Shown: positions 41,159 through 51,332 of the stretch, one piece after another
Layout of the letters: every line of letters starts with the position of its first letter
How positions within the stretch are numbered: the first letter of the stretch is position 1
Origin: Gelria sp. Kuro-4
GTDB lineage: Bacteria > Bacillota > DTU030 > DUMP01
NCBI RefSeq assembly: GCF_019668485.1
Contig: NZ_AP024619.1
Span: 132,501 to 196,500, forward strand
Direction of reading: 5' to 3'
Length of the DNA stretch: 64,000 nt
Made by a program: the position numbers and the translations under genes
The notes under the pieces: generated by a model
The model's database searches: none
What the model was told of the DNA's origin: nothing
Seen by the model: only the letters and a program-made list of their open reading frames with translations

Positions 41159-42730
41159 TTAGTGAAAGAGAAAGATCCGGTCACGGTAGTCGCGTAGTAT
41201 GTCTTGGCGCAGGTAGGTGATAAGGCGGGCCAACATGCCGGCCGCCTCTTCGCGCGTAAGGTAGGCGTTGGGGCGGGCGCGGCCGAAGCTGTCGCCGCTC
41301 ACCAGCCCGATCTCGCGGGCCACAGCGAAGCTTCCCCGCGCCCAAGTCGGGATCTCGCGGTCGTCGGCAAAGCCTGTGCTCGCGGCAGCCGGGCTCAAAT
41401 TTTCAAAGCCGAGGGCGCGGATAAAGGCGGTGACGGCCTGCGCACGCGTAAGATTCGCCTTGGCGCCGAAGTACCCCGGCGCTACACCCGTCATGATGCC
41501 GCGGTCGCTCACCTCTTTGAGATAGGGCCAGGCGGGGTCGGTGGCGGCCAGGTCGCGGTAGGGGCTCACAGGTGGCGGCGGCGCCTGTCCGAAGGGCAGG
41601 CGGCCGGTGGGTGGCGGGGCGGGTGGCTGAAGGCGCAGGGCGTGCGCCAGGGCCAGGGCAAACTCCCGCCGCGTCACGGGCGCTGTAGGGTGAAAATACT
41701 TATCCTGCCAGTCCCAGGCGGCGAGGCTTCCCAAAAGGGTGATGTCGGCCGCCGACCAGCGCCCGCCCACGTCCACATACTCCGGCACCGGCAGGCGCCG
41801 CGTGCTGGGTGTACCGGTGAGGTTGAGCGTCTTTTCGCCGCGGTTGCGCCGGCTGCCGGAAACCTCGCCCGCACTGTCCAGGCGGGGCAGGTCGTAACTC
41901 ACCCGAAGTATCCCTTCCTGCGTTTCGGTTTCCAGGTACCCGCCGGCAAAGCTGATTTCGCGCGGCTCATTGGGGACATACTTCAGGTCGAACTTGCCCG
42001 TGCGCGAAACCTGGCTGGTGAAGGTGCCGTCCCAGGAACTATGGTGCTCCACCGTGCGCCGCACCGGCCGTCCCTGGTCGTCGGTGGTCTGCTCTTGGGT
42101 GGTCCAGGTGCGGTCGGAGGTAACCGTGCCGTACATGGCCTGAACCTCGGTCCGCCCCCAGGGCTGGTCGTACCCGGTGATGTCGCCGGACAGCGTCACG
42201 GTAACCGTGCCTTCGTTCTGGTTGATGGTATAGACGCGGCGCCCTTCCACGTTCCCGGCGAAGTAGGAAACGGCGGGCTCATTCACTGTTACGGTGGAAC
42301 GGTTCCACACCGAGCTGCCTTCGTCCAGGGTATAGCGGGTGCGGCCGACGGTAATGGTTTCGCGCATGCGCACGGCCTGGGTTTGGGCCGTAACCTGCTT
42401 GCCTTCTTCTTTCCAGGTGGTGGCCAAGGTGAGCTGGCGGGTGAGCACCAGGCCGGCGGCCTTGTTTTCCAGGCGGTAGGTATAGGTGTCCTCCACTGTG
42501 TTCCCGCGTGCCCGCCCTTGTCGCTTCATGACGGTGCCGCTCACCACCAGCGGCTCGCCGGTGACCAAGACCACTTCCTGGTAAGTGGCGCTGCCGTTTA
42601 TACCCAGGTCGCCGCTGATGCCGCCCTCCAGGCCGGCCGGGCTGGGAGCGGCCGACGCCCCGGGAGAAAGAAGCGCCGCGCATACCAGAAAGACGGTCAG
42701 AAAGGTGCCAAGCTGCCTCCGCACCGCCAT
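41159..42730 (-). CDS. S-layer-homology-domain surface protein
   Basis: A 523-residue exported protein. Signal peptide LGTFLTVFLVCAALLSPGASA (about 8-28), a large beta-rich middle that reads like a membrane-distal or polymer-binding region (many TVT/TYT strands), then three SLH motifs at the C-terminus (YVDVGGRWSAADITLLGSL, YRDLAATDPAWPYLKEVSDR, FADDREIPTWARGSFAVARE) that attach to pyruvylated cell-wall polymer. ATG at 42730 shares one base with the upstream stop (TGATG). Last gene of a three-gene surface operon. Confidence 0.82.
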   Translation of the reverse strand: MAVRRQLGTFLTVFLVCAALLSPGASAAPSPAGLEGGISGDLGINGSATYQEVVLVTGEPLVVSGTVMKRQGRARGNTVEDTYTYRLENKAAGLVLTRQLTLATTWKEEGKQVTAQTQAVRMRETITVGRTRYTLDEGSSVWNRSTVTVNEPAVSYFAGNVEGRRVYTINQNEGTVTVTLSGDITGYDQPWGRTEVQAMYGTVTSDRTWTTQEQTTDDQGRPVRRTVEHHSSWDGTFTSQVSRTGKFDLKYVPNEPREISFAGGYLETETQEGILRVSYDLPRLDSAGEVSGSRRNRGEKTLNLTGTPSTRRLPVPEYVDVGGRWSAADITLLGSLAAWDWQDKYFHPTAPVTRREFALALAHALRLQPPAPPPTGRLPFGQAPPPPVSPYRDLAATDPAWPYLKEVSDRGIMTGVAPGYFGAKANLTRAQAVTAFIRALGFENLSPAAASTGFADDREIPTWARGSFAVAREIGLVSGDSFGRARPNAYLTREEAAGMLARLITYLRQDILRDYRDRIFLFH

Positions 42731-45372
42731 CACTCCTTCACCAGGATGAGAAGTCCCTGCTGCCCGCGGCGAAGGACGTCCACCGTATCGCCGACCGCCA
42801 GGCCTTCCCACGTTTGCGCACGGCCGTCCTTGATCACCAGGGCCCCGGTGAGGCTGAGCCGCTGGGGCGAGGTGGCCGTCTGCCAGGCGTTCTTGGCGGG
42901 GCTGAAGTCGCGCGCCTCTGCCAGGGTGAGGATGGCGCCGCTGCCGCTTTCAGCAACGCCGGCCACGCGCCCGGCCGAAAGCCGCTCGCCTCCCAGATCT
43001 TCCTCGGGCCATAGGGCCAGGCCCAGGGTCTCATCGCCCTCGGTCACCGCCAGGGCCAGCACATTGCCGTACTGCTTCCGGAAGTACCCCTGGCGGAACT
43101 CGGCCGGGGTGAGAACCTCCGGCGCAGCTCCGAGGAGGCTCAAAATGAGCGTATCCCGGCTGAGCCCCAGGTCGTCGCTGGCCCGGCGGCCGTGGTAGTC
43201 CCACTCGTTCTCGCTGAGCGTGTAGTAGTGGTCGAGCGTCCAGGCGTCCTGGCCCACCTCGTCCACCTGCCCCTTGTACACGGTGAGCGCACCGGGCAGG
43301 GCCTCCGCCCGGCCGAGCACCTGCACCACCAGCCCCAGGCTGCCGGCGGCTTCCTTGCTCACCAGGGCCTGTATGCTGTCGTCTTCCGCCAGAGCATAAG
43401 CATCGGTAAGGCGCCCGGCTTTGAGGACGATGGCGCCGGGGCTGAGGGCGATTGTTCCCGAAGAGAGCTTCACCTCACCCAAGGCCGGGTTCACCTCTTC
43501 CACCCGGCCTTCGTAGGCCTTCTCCTGTCCGGTTTTGATCACCAGCTGCAGGGCCTCGGGCCGCCCGAAACCGGTGTTTACGGCGGCATAGGCATCGTGG
43601 CCGCTGTAGCGGGCGGCGGTGGCCAGGTCCACCTCCCGACCACCCAGCCAGAGGGTGGCGGCAGGGGAAAGGGGCAGGCGCAGAGCGGCGCTCCCGGCAG
43701 GCTGCCAGGTGCCGCCCTCCAGGCGCTCGGGCTCCGTAAGGATGACCTCGCCGCCCCGCGGCGCGAAAGAGCCGAGCCGGCCCCGGTAGAGCCCCGCCAC
43801 CCGGCCGGCGGCCCCGGCGACGGTAAGGCGTTCCACCCAGGTACCATCCGCCCCACCGAGCCGGACCTCCACCCGGTCGCCCGGCTGCACCGCGTCCAGG
43901 TCGGCCGTGCGGCCACCAGCGAGCACTTGAGTGGCGGCGCTGAGCTCATACTCCACTTCTTCTCCATTTTGCAGGGTAAGGGCCAAGTGCTCGGCATCGC
44001 GGTAACGAACCCGGCCGCTCACCACCGCGCCCGCCGGCTCTGTGGAGGTGCCGGGCGTGCTGCCTGCCGCGGCCACCTCCCAGGCGGTGCCCGCCGCCGC
44101 CCTCACCGTGACTGTTTCACCCGCCGCCAGGTCCGCGGGCGTGGCCGGCCGGCCGGCTATGCTGACGGCGGTATAGGACAAAAGCGCCAGAGAACGGCTC
44201 TGCCCGGCTGCATCGCGCAGCCGCAGCGTCCCGGCACCGGGTTCAATCTCCTCCAGCGTACCCGTCAAGGTAACCACAGCGTCGGGCAGCACCTCGGCGA
44301 AGGGCACCACCCCGTCGCCCGTGACCAGGTAACGAATCGTCTCACCGACGCGCAGGCTGTCGCCCAGGGCCAGGCGGCCGCTCCGGAGGACCACCGTGTC
44401 TTTGAGGGGCGTGCCGGCCGGGGTGACCGTGAGTTTCAGGGTAGACGTACTGCCGCCGGGACCGGTGATTTCCAAGAGGGTGGAACGGACGGGCCGCCCG
44501 CCCAGGTCTTCGTCTTCAGCGAGCTGGGCCGTAATGGTTCCCAGCTGCCAGGTCGCCGCCGGGGCGGGAGGAAGCCGGTGTGCCAGCGCGTCCAAGATCT
44601 CGGCAAGTTCCGCCCGGGTTAAACCTCCGTGCGGGGCCAGGCGCAGCGGAGTCGGCCCCTCCACCAGCCCCAGCTCCAAGGCTCGTTCCACCAAGGGCCT
44701 GAATTCCGGGCTCACCTCACCGCCATCGGTATAAGTAGCCAGGAGTCCGGAGGCACCACCGGCGGCCGCTGCAGCCGGGCCCAGGGCCCGTACTGCCCAG
44801 GCGGCCACCTCTTCGCGCGTGGCCGGGGCGTCCCAGGCCTGCTGCGGGCCGCCGGCACCGGGTACCGCCTGGGCGGCTGAACCTCCTGTGATGCCGTGCG
44901 TACCGGCCACAGCCACATAGCCCTGCGCCCAGGGGGCAGCCCCGCCAGCCCCGCCGCTCGCCGAACTCGATGTGCCCCGGACCGCGCCGGCCACCTCCCC
45001 TTCCAGGCCAAGCAGGCGGACCAGGGCCACGATGGCTTCCTGGCGGGTGATGACGGCGTCCGGCCGGATGTCCCCGCTGCCATCGCCGCGCAGCACCCCC
45101 TGGGCCGCCAGGCGAAGCAGCGGCACGGCGGCCGGCCCGGCAGGCAGGTCGCGGAAGCGCAGCGCCTGCAGGAATTCCACCGCCCGTTCCCGTCCGGTGA
45201 GGTAAACGCCGAAGTTGCCCCCCGGCGCCTGGGCCTTGAGGGGCACTGTGCCTGCCGGCAGCAGGAGGAGCAGGGTCAATGTTAGGGCCGCTGCGCGCGC
45301 GGCCGCCCGGCCGGCTGCGGGCCGGTGCGCAGTGTAAGGGCGCGGTTTATTGCAGTAAGGAGCATGCAGCAT
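42730..45372 (-). CDS. Large SLH-domain cell-surface protein
   Basis: An 880-residue exported protein. N-terminal signal (ARAAALTLTLLLLLPAGTVP), then three SLH-like motifs in residues 60-270 (FRDLPAGPAAVPLLRLAAQG, PWAQGYVAVAGTHGITGG, FRPLVERALELGLVEG). The remaining 600 residues form repeated beta-rich modules with phrases such as GDRVEVRLGGADGTWVE and AGETVTVRAAAGTAWEV, probably small OB- or SH3-like units of unknown role. ATG at 45372 after GAGGAGG. It lies 12 bp after the IPT/TIG giant, so the two are cotranscribed. Confidence 0.78.
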   Translation of the reverse strand: MLHAPYCNKPRPYTAHRPAAGRAAARAAALTLTLLLLLPAGTVPLKAQAPGGNFGVYLTGRERAVEFLQALRFRDLPAGPAAVPLLRLAAQGVLRGDGSGDIRPDAVITRQEAIVALVRLLGLEGEVAGAVRGTSSSASGGAGGAAPWAQGYVAVAGTHGITGGSAAQAVPGAGGPQQAWDAPATREEVAAWAVRALGPAAAAAGGASGLLATYTDGGEVSPEFRPLVERALELGLVEGPTPLRLAPHGGLTRAELAEILDALAHRLPPAPAATWQLGTITAQLAEDEDLGGRPVRSTLLEITGPGGSTSTLKLTVTPAGTPLKDTVVLRSGRLALGDSLRVGETIRYLVTGDGVVPFAEVLPDAVVTLTGTLEEIEPGAGTLRLRDAAGQSRSLALLSYTAVSIAGRPATPADLAAGETVTVRAAAGTAWEVAAAGSTPGTSTEPAGAVVSGRVRYRDAEHLALTLQNGEEVEYELSAATQVLAGGRTADLDAVQPGDRVEVRLGGADGTWVERLTVAGAAGRVAGLYRGRLGSFAPRGGEVILTEPERLEGGTWQPAGSAALRLPLSPAATLWLGGREVDLATAARYSGHDAYAAVNTGFGRPEALQLVIKTGQEKAYEGRVEEVNPALGEVKLSSGTIALSPGAIVLKAGRLTDAYALAEDDSIQALVSKEAAGSLGLVVQVLGRAEALPGALTVYKGQVDEVGQDAWTLDHYYTLSENEWDYHGRRASDDLGLSRDTLILSLLGAAPEVLTPAEFRQGYFRKQYGNVLALAVTEGDETLGLALWPEEDLGGERLSAGRVAGVAESGSGAILTLAEARDFSPAKNAWQTATSPQRLSLTGALVIKDGRAQTWEGLAVGDTVDVLRRGQQGLLILVKE

Positions 45373-45384
45373 AGTCTAGCCTCC

Positions 45385-48300
45385 TCAGCGGTGCCGGGCC
45401 AAAATCACGTAGAAGCCGGGCCGGTCGAGAACCGTCTCCCCGCTCCAGGCGCTCAGGTAGGCGCCGGCGTTCACCCAGGCGTCGCGGTCGGGATCGTAGC
45501 GGTAGAGGGTGGGCGCGCCGGCGTAGTAGGCGGGATCGAGCTTGGCCTTGAGGCTCACGCTTTCCGCCAGATACGGCAGCTCCACCTGCCGGTGCCCCAC
45601 GCTGAGGCCGGTGCTCAAGCGGTAAAGCGGGGAGGCAGGGACCAGACCCGCAGGGAGCTCGCGCAGAAGGGCTGCGGCCTCCGCCCCCTGGGCTTCTTCA
45701 ATGGTGAGGGTAACCGCCGCTTGCTTTTCTTCGCTGCGGCTGAGGTCGCGCACAGGTGAGGTATAAAGGGCGCGCACGGGGAAGCTCAGGGCAAGGCGCG
45801 GCGTGGTGAGGTTAACCGTGGTGCGCCCGCTCAGGTCCGCCGCGGGCAGCACCAGGCTGAAGCGGCGCTCGCGCGCGTACTCCGGTTTGTCGAGGTCGAT
45901 GGTATAGCGCGAGCCGCCGAGCGTACCGGGCGCGATGCTCACGGCCGTGCCGCCTGCACCCCCGGCCGGGGTGACCTGGTACTCCGGTAGCTCCGGTTTG
46001 GCGCCGGGCTCGCTGTAGTCCTCATCCTTGGTGCGGGCGCTGGCGGTCATGGTCTCGCCGGAGACCCCTTCCGCGTTCACCGCGCGCACGGCAAAGTAGT
46101 AGCGGGTATCGGGCTCCAGGCCTTCGGCGTAGAAGTAGCGTATCTCCGGCTGGTCGGCCGGGGCGCCGTACGCCTTCCCCTCGCTGGTGCCGAAGAAGGT
46201 TAGGTCATCTCTATCCTGGCCCATGTAAATCTCGTAGGTGAGAGCCCCCGCGGGCGCCGTCCAGCTAAGCTCGATGGTGTTGGCACTTAAGGCGCGCGCC
46301 GTAAGGCCTGTAGGCGGCTTGGGCGGCCCGGTGAAGCTGAAGGCGTCCGGCAGGGTGAAGGTGGAACCGTCCGGGTTGGTCACGGTGACGTCCACCGCAC
46401 CCAGATCGTGTTCGGGGGTTATGGCAGTTAGTTCAGTGTCGCTCACACGCGTCACGTTTGTCGCCGGGACGTCGCCGAAGTCGACGCGGATTCCGAGGTC
46501 AAAGTTGCTTCCGGTGATGGTCACCTCTGTACCGCCGGCGGAGGGGCCGCTGGTCGGGTTAAGCGCCGTGATCTTCGGACCAGGCTTATCCTCGTAAGTA
46601 AAGGCCTGGCGCAGGCTGGCCACGGCGCCGTCCGGGTTCACCACCGTCACCGTCACCGCGCCGGCGGCGCCGGGCGGCGTGCGGCCGGTGAGCTCGGTAT
46701 CGCTTACCCAGGCTGTGTTATCGGCCAGGCGGCCGCCGAAGAACACGGCCGGGGTCTGCTCAAACCCACCACCCTGGATGGTCACCGGCGTACCGCCCTG
46801 GCTGCGGCCGGTGTTGGGTGCCACCGCCGTGAGCTTAGGCCGGCTCGTCGGTGTCGTATAAGTAAATCCCCCTGCCAATCGATCGCTCGCTCCATCCGGG
46901 TTCACCACCACCACGTCTACGGTAAGATCGCCCTGGCCGGGAGGCGCCGGCGGCACCGTGAAGGTGATGGTGGAGCCATCGACCACCTGGGCACCCTGTG
47001 CCTCCGTGCCGCCCAGGAACACCTTCGCTCCCTGGAGGAAGCCGGAACCTGTGAGCTGGGCCGGGATGTTCCCGCTGCGCGGGCCCTTGGTAGGGGCGAT
47101 GCCGTCCAGAGTGATCGCCGCCGTCTCCGCCGTGTAGGTAAAGGCGCCCGGCGCCGTGGCGGTCCCACCGTCCGGGTTGATCACGGAGATGTCCACCGGA
47201 CCGGCCTTTTCCACCGCCGGCGCCGTCACGCGCACGTACGCGGAGCCGGCAGGGCCCGGCCCATACACTTCCACCGGCACAGTCTGTCCTCCGAAAAGCA
47301 CAGTCAGCCCTTCCTGGAAATTCGTGCCCCAGATGTCCACCTTCGTGCCGCCGGTCACCGGTCCCTGGTTCGGAATTACGGCCGTGATGCTCGGCTGAAG
47401 GAGGGGGTCGGGAATATAGGTGAACCCTTGCTCCATGGTGTAACTCGCACCGTCTGGATTAAGCACGGTCACATCCACCGTGCGGTCGGCCGGACCGGCG
47501 GGCGTTATGGCAACGAGCGCTGTGCTGCTCAGCCAGGTGACCTTTTGCGCCGGGTTGCCGTCAAAGTACACCTTGGCCCCCTGGGCGAAATCGCTCCCGG
47601 TCAGCAGCACCGGCGTACCCCCGCCGGCCTGTCCCCGGCTGGGGGAAAGGCCGCCGATTTGCGGGCGCGTGCTGGTGCGGCGGTAGGTAAAGGCACCGGC
47701 CAGGGTCACCTGCGCCGCATCGGGATTGATGACGGTAACGTCCACCGGTCCCTCTTGGTCCGCCGGCGGGGTGAGAACTTTGAGGGTGGTCCCGTACTCA
47801 TCGGCGTCCTCGACCGGCTTACCTCGGCTGTCGGTAAGAGACTGCACCTCAGCAGGCTGATTGCCGAAAAGCACCTTGGGATACTCGACTTCGCCACCTT
47901 CGCTAAGGCGCACGCGGAAATCCACGCCTTTAACGGTCACCAACGTACCGCCGGCGAGGCTCCCTTCCAGCGGGAAAACCGAGTGGATCTCCGGGAGGGA
48001 ACCAGGGGCGACGTACGTGAAGCCACCCTCTTTTTGGGCCTGCCCGTAATCCGGGTTGATCACCGTCACGTCGACACTGCCTTTTTCCCCGGGCGGGGTT
48101 GTCGCCTCGAGCTTGCCGTAATCCCGCCACGTGACTTTGCTTGCCGGTTTGTAGCCGAAGTACACTGCGGCCCCTTGGCGGAAGTCCGACCCGGTGATGG
48201 TCACGACGGTACCTCCCGCTGTGGTCCCTCGCTCCGGATCGATGGCCAGAACGGTAGGCGCTGTTGCCGGTACGCGGTAGGTGAACCCGCCCGGAAGCGT

Positions 48301-51156
48301 CACCCGGCCGCTGTCCGGGCTGCCGTCCCGCCCGGCGTCCGGGTTCACGAGGGTTACGTCCACCGGTCCGGCTCCTTTCGCAGCCGGCGGCGTTTTGGCC
48401 GCCACTTCCGTGGGCGAGATGAAAACAACGCGTCCGGCAGCCCGGCTGCCGAAATACACCGTGGGACCAACGAGTTCCGGTTGGCCGCCGTTTTCTCTCT
48501 CTTCCTGCAGGAACCCCGTGCCCTTAATCGTCACCCAGGTGCCGCCATCAATAGTCCCTGCCGCCGGAGTGACGGAAGTAATCTTCGGGACGCTGATGTA
48601 CGTAAACTTCCCATCGACAAAGGTACTGCCGCCGTCTTTATTCGTCACCGTGATCCGCGCCGGCCCGGGGTCGCCGGAGGGAGTGAGGCAGGTGAGCTGG
48701 ACCACCGTTTGGTTTTCATAAACCTCACCGGTAACCGTAAGCTTAACGTTGGTAGCCGGCCTGCCGCCCACTAGGACCGTTGCTCCCTCTTCGAACCCCA
48801 GGCCGGTGATGGTTAAACTTGTCCCCCCGCGGCCGTCGCCAAAGGCCGGCTCAACCGCCCGAATCGTCGGCCGGCTCTTGATGGTGTAATAAGTAAACGC
48901 CCGCAAAAGTTTGCGCTCGCCGAAGGGGTTGCGTACGGTTACGTCTTTTACGCCTTCGGTATTCGCCGGCAGGATCACGCGGATTATGTCCAGCCCGTTT
49001 TCCACCGGGATGATGTCTTTACCCTCGGTGGCTTCTTCGCTGCCGAAGTAGATGTGCGTTTTCTCCAGCCTGAGCTGCTTTTCTGCCTCGGTCAGCTCGC
49101 TTTCGGGTTTATTTATCCAGTTGAAATTCTCCCCGATGATTTCAACTTTAGTTCCGCCGGCGGTCGGTCCCTCCGCCGGCCGAACGCTGGAGAGGTACAG
49201 GTTGTTCCCCCGGTAGATAAACCCGCCTTCTTTTTGGGCGATGCCGGGCCTCTGCCCTGCCGGTGCCGGGTTCACCAGCCAGACGGGAACCGAACCGGGA
49301 ACGTTGCCGGGGGCAGGTGGCGCCGTGACCGTAAGCTCGAAGACAGGGTCACTGCTGTAAACTGCGTCGGCCACGCGCATATCCTGCCGGGCGGCCAGGT
49401 ACTGGTCGGTCGGCTCGGGGCCGAAGTAAACCTTTACATCCTTGGTCAGGCGCCGCGCATAAATGACCACGGTAGAACCGCCCGCCACCGGCCCCTCGGG
49501 GCTCAGCGTCTCTACATTATGGATAGGGAGAACTGCTGCACCGTTCAGCTGGTCGGCGAATTCGGGAACGGGGACGGGCTTGTAGAAGGTAAAGCCGCTC
49601 GGCAGTTCCGCCACTTCCGTAACCCAGTTGCCGTCGATGGGCCGATAAACCAGAAGGGACACCGTAACCGACACTTGGTCTTCGTCCGAAGCGAAGATGG
49701 GTGTGGTGACCGTCATGGTGCTGGCGTCGCTCTGAATTACGCCCGTTCCCTCAAGCTCCTTGCCGCCGAAGTATACCTTGACCGTGCCGTCGTCGGCCGT
49801 AGGAAAGTTGATGCCTTGAAGCACTACGGTGGTTCGCTCACCCATGGGCCCCTGGGCAGGCGACACACCCGTTATAACGAGGGCTTTCTCCGGCTTTTGA
49901 TACAAGAAGCCCTGCTGCCGCACCGCATACCCGTTTGGCTCGGGGTTGGCCACCTTGACGTCCTGCCAACCGTCCAACCCGCCGGGCGCAGGCGGGGCAA
50001 TGACTTCGATCTCCTGACCGTTCTTAACGGCAACGTTTTTCGCTTCCTGAGCGCCAAAAAACACCCTGGCCCCGCTGATGAAGTTGGTTCCCGTAATGGT
50101 CACCACGTACCCCCCGGCTGTAGAACCGGCGTTAGGCGAAATGGAAGCGATAGTGGGGGTGACAGGTTCGCTGGTGTAGACAAACCCGCCGGGTAATCTG
50201 GATTCCACGGTTTGCGCCTTGGTGTTGGTGTAACTTATCACCAGATCGGCAGCGCCCACGCCTCCCGGCGTTTTCGCCTTGATCAGATTATCATCTAGCA
50301 CCTGGTAGTAGCCAGCATTGAGGGGACCTGTATCTGCCCTGGTAAGCTTCTTCCCTCCGAGGGAAACATATGTTTGACCTTGGTCAAGGTCTGGGTTACT
50401 AGGCAAGAGGAGAAAGAATCCCTGGCCGCGGATTTCCACTTCGGTGCCGCCGGAGGTCGGACCGTAGTTAGGCGTAATGCTGGTGACATACGGGGCCTCG
50501 ACGTACTCAAAACCCTCTGGCTTAGAAACGTCGGTAGAGTAGAACTGGTATGATCCTCCATCGGGGTTGATGACCTTCACCGGCTGCAGCCCGGCGGAAC
50601 CGGCGGAGGTAACCGCAGTAATAACGTGGGTGCCGTCCGCACCGTGGGCAACGTCGGTCACGCGGGCGTTGGCATTCCCAACCTGAACGGTGACAAGGTA
50701 ATTGCCCTGAGCGTCGCGACGGTTGTCGAACTCTGAGCCGGTAATGGTTATCACGGTCCCGCCCTTGACATGGCCATAGGCGGGGGATACGCTCTTTATC
50801 GATGGTGCGCTCTTCCGGTAATACACGGTGTACGTGGCAGCCTGGCCATCCGGGTTCGTCACCTTGAGGGTGGTCGCACCAACGTCTCCGTAAGGAGCCA
50901 CTGCTTCAATGCTCTTACCGTCCGTTGAAACCTGGATAATTTTTTCTGCAGGCCGGCCGCCGAAAGTCACCGTCACTTCTTGGGCAAAGCCGCTACCGGA
51001 AATAGTTACGATCGTTCCGCCCGCCGCAGAGAGGTAGCCATCTTGTGCTGTTATGCCGGTAATCTCTGGCCCCGCGGCCCGGACCGGGGGTGGGGAGAAG
51101 AGCGGGAAAAGGAGAAAGAAGGCCAGAGCCAAAGCTGTGAGTTTGTGCGCGCGCAT
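45385..51156 (-). CDS. Giant secreted protein with 16 IPT/TIG repeats and a fibronectin III domain
   Basis: A 1923-residue surface protein. Signal peptide LTALALAFFLLFPLFSPPPVRA (5-26, shortened here as LALAFFLLFPLF). I count 16 consecutive IPT/TIG domains, each starting like ITSVTPAAGTIDGGTWVTIK and ending with a VTVINPDG-type strand plus GGFTY. They are followed by one fibronectin type III domain (PPTGLTARALSANTIELSWT) and a 300-residue C-terminal domain. It has no SLH motif, LPXTG or membrane anchor, so it probably associates with the SLH proteins encoded directly after it. A role in adhesion or as an S-layer-associated fibre is inference. ATG at 51156 after GGGGGTG. Confidence 0.85.
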   Translation of the reverse strand: MRAHKLTALALAFFLLFPLFSPPPVRAAGPEITGITAQDGYLSAAGGTIVTISGSGFAQEVTVTFGGRPAEKIIQVSTDGKSIEAVAPYGDVGATTLKVTNPDGQAATYTVYYRKSAPSIKSVSPAYGHVKGGTVITITGSEFDNRRDAQGNYLVTVQVGNANARVTDVAHGADGTHVITAVTSAGSAGLQPVKVINPDGGSYQFYSTDVSKPEGFEYVEAPYVTSITPNYGPTSGGTEVEIRGQGFFLLLPSNPDLDQGQTYVSLGGKKLTRADTGPLNAGYYQVLDDNLIKAKTPGGVGAADLVISYTNTKAQTVESRLPGGFVYTSEPVTPTIASISPNAGSTAGGYVVTITGTNFISGARVFFGAQEAKNVAVKNGQEIEVIAPPAPGGLDGWQDVKVANPEPNGYAVRQQGFLYQKPEKALVITGVSPAQGPMGERTTVVLQGINFPTADDGTVKVYFGGKELEGTGVIQSDASTMTVTTPIFASDEDQVSVTVSLLVYRPIDGNWVTEVAELPSGFTFYKPVPVPEFADQLNGAAVLPIHNVETLSPEGPVAGGSTVVIYARRLTKDVKVYFGPEPTDQYLAARQDMRVADAVYSSDPVFELTVTAPPAPGNVPGSVPVWLVNPAPAGQRPGIAQKEGGFIYRGNNLYLSSVRPAEGPTAGGTKVEIIGENFNWINKPESELTEAEKQLRLEKTHIYFGSEEATEGKDIIPVENGLDIIRVILPANTEGVKDVTVRNPFGERKLLRAFTYYTIKSRPTIRAVEPAFGDGRGGTSLTITGLGFEEGATVLVGGRPATNVKLTVTGEVYENQTVVQLTCLTPSGDPGPARITVTNKDGGSTFVDGKFTYISVPKITSVTPAAGTIDGGTWVTIKGTGFLQEERENGGQPELVGPTVYFGSRAAGRVVFISPTEVAAKTPPAAKGAGPVDVTLVNPDAGRDGSPDSGRVTLPGGFTYRVPATAPTVLAIDPERGTTAGGTVVTITGSDFRQGAAVYFGYKPASKVTWRDYGKLEATTPPGEKGSVDVTVINPDYGQAQKEGGFTYVAPGSLPEIHSVFPLEGSLAGGTLVTVKGVDFRVRLSEGGEVEYPKVLFGNQPAEVQSLTDSRGKPVEDADEYGTTLKVLTPPADQEGPVDVTVINPDAAQVTLAGAFTYRRTSTRPQIGGLSPSRGQAGGGTPVLLTGSDFAQGAKVYFDGNPAQKVTWLSSTALVAITPAGPADRTVDVTVLNPDGASYTMEQGFTYIPDPLLQPSITAVIPNQGPVTGGTKVDIWGTNFQEGLTVLFGGQTVPVEVYGPGPAGSAYVRVTAPAVEKAGPVDISVINPDGGTATAPGAFTYTAETAAITLDGIAPTKGPRSGNIPAQLTGSGFLQGAKVFLGGTEAQGAQVVDGSTITFTVPPAPPGQGDLTVDVVVVNPDGASDRLAGGFTYTTPTSRPKLTAVAPNTGRSQGGTPVTIQGGGFEQTPAVFFGGRLADNTAWVSDTELTGRTPPGAAGAVTVTVVNPDGAVASLRQAFTYEDKPGPKITALNPTSGPSAGGTEVTITGSNFDLGIRVDFGDVPATNVTRVSDTELTAITPEHDLGAVDVTVTNPDGSTFTLPDAFSFTGPPKPPTGLTARALSANTIELSWTAPAGALTYEIYMGQDRDDLTFFGTSEGKAYGAPADQPEIRYFYAEGLEPDTRYYFAVRAVNAEGVSGETMTASARTKDEDYSEPGAKPELPEYQVTPAGGAGGTAVSIAPGTLGGSRYTIDLDKPEYARERRFSLVLPAADLSGRTTVNLTTPRLALSFPVRALYTSPVRDLSRSEEKQAAVTLTIEEAQGAEAAALLRELPAGLVPASPLYRLSTGLSVGHRQVELPYLAESVSLKAKLDPAYYAGAPTLYRYDPDRDAWVNAGAYLSAWSGETVLDRPGFYVILARHR

Positions 51157-51214
51157 GTCAGCACCCCCGCGTGGATTTCGGGCCGGCGCGGCCCGATAAA
51201 TAGCCTTATTCTTT

Positions 51215-51242
51215 TTATCGGCAGCCTTGGCTTAAGGCCTTA
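51215..51242 (-). promoter_or_regulatory. Candidate sigma-D (sigma-28) promoter of the surface-protein operon
   Basis: Minus strand TAAG (51242-51239), 16 bp, GCCGATAA (51222-51215). The -10 is an exact match to the sigma-D consensus; the -35 differs by one base. CCGATAAA and TTTATCGG also form an inverted repeat here (51193-51221). Confidence 0.4.
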
Positions 51243-51332
51243 GGACTACGCGCCTGTTCTGCCGCGCTTTTCCTCTGGTTGGAGGAAGGAACCGCGCCGG
51301 GCGAAGGCGAAGTAAGCGGCGAGGTGAAGGCG

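Noticed and set aside
41204-43198. Open frame of 664 codons on the plus strand
   Set aside because: It is antisense to the SLH proteins; its sequence is Gly/Arg/His-rich without domains and follows from the codon bias of GC-rich genes.
43192-44622. Open frame of 476 codons on the plus strand
   Set aside because: Antisense to the 880-residue SLH protein.
47428-48774. Open frame of 448 codons on the plus strand
   Set aside because: Antisense to the TIG repeats; its own periodicity merely mirrors them.
45385-51156. Repeated DNA that could be taken for a CRISPR or satellite array
   Set aside because: The period is about 270-330 bp with diverged units and matches protein domains; no short exact repeats with spacers are present anywhere in the window.
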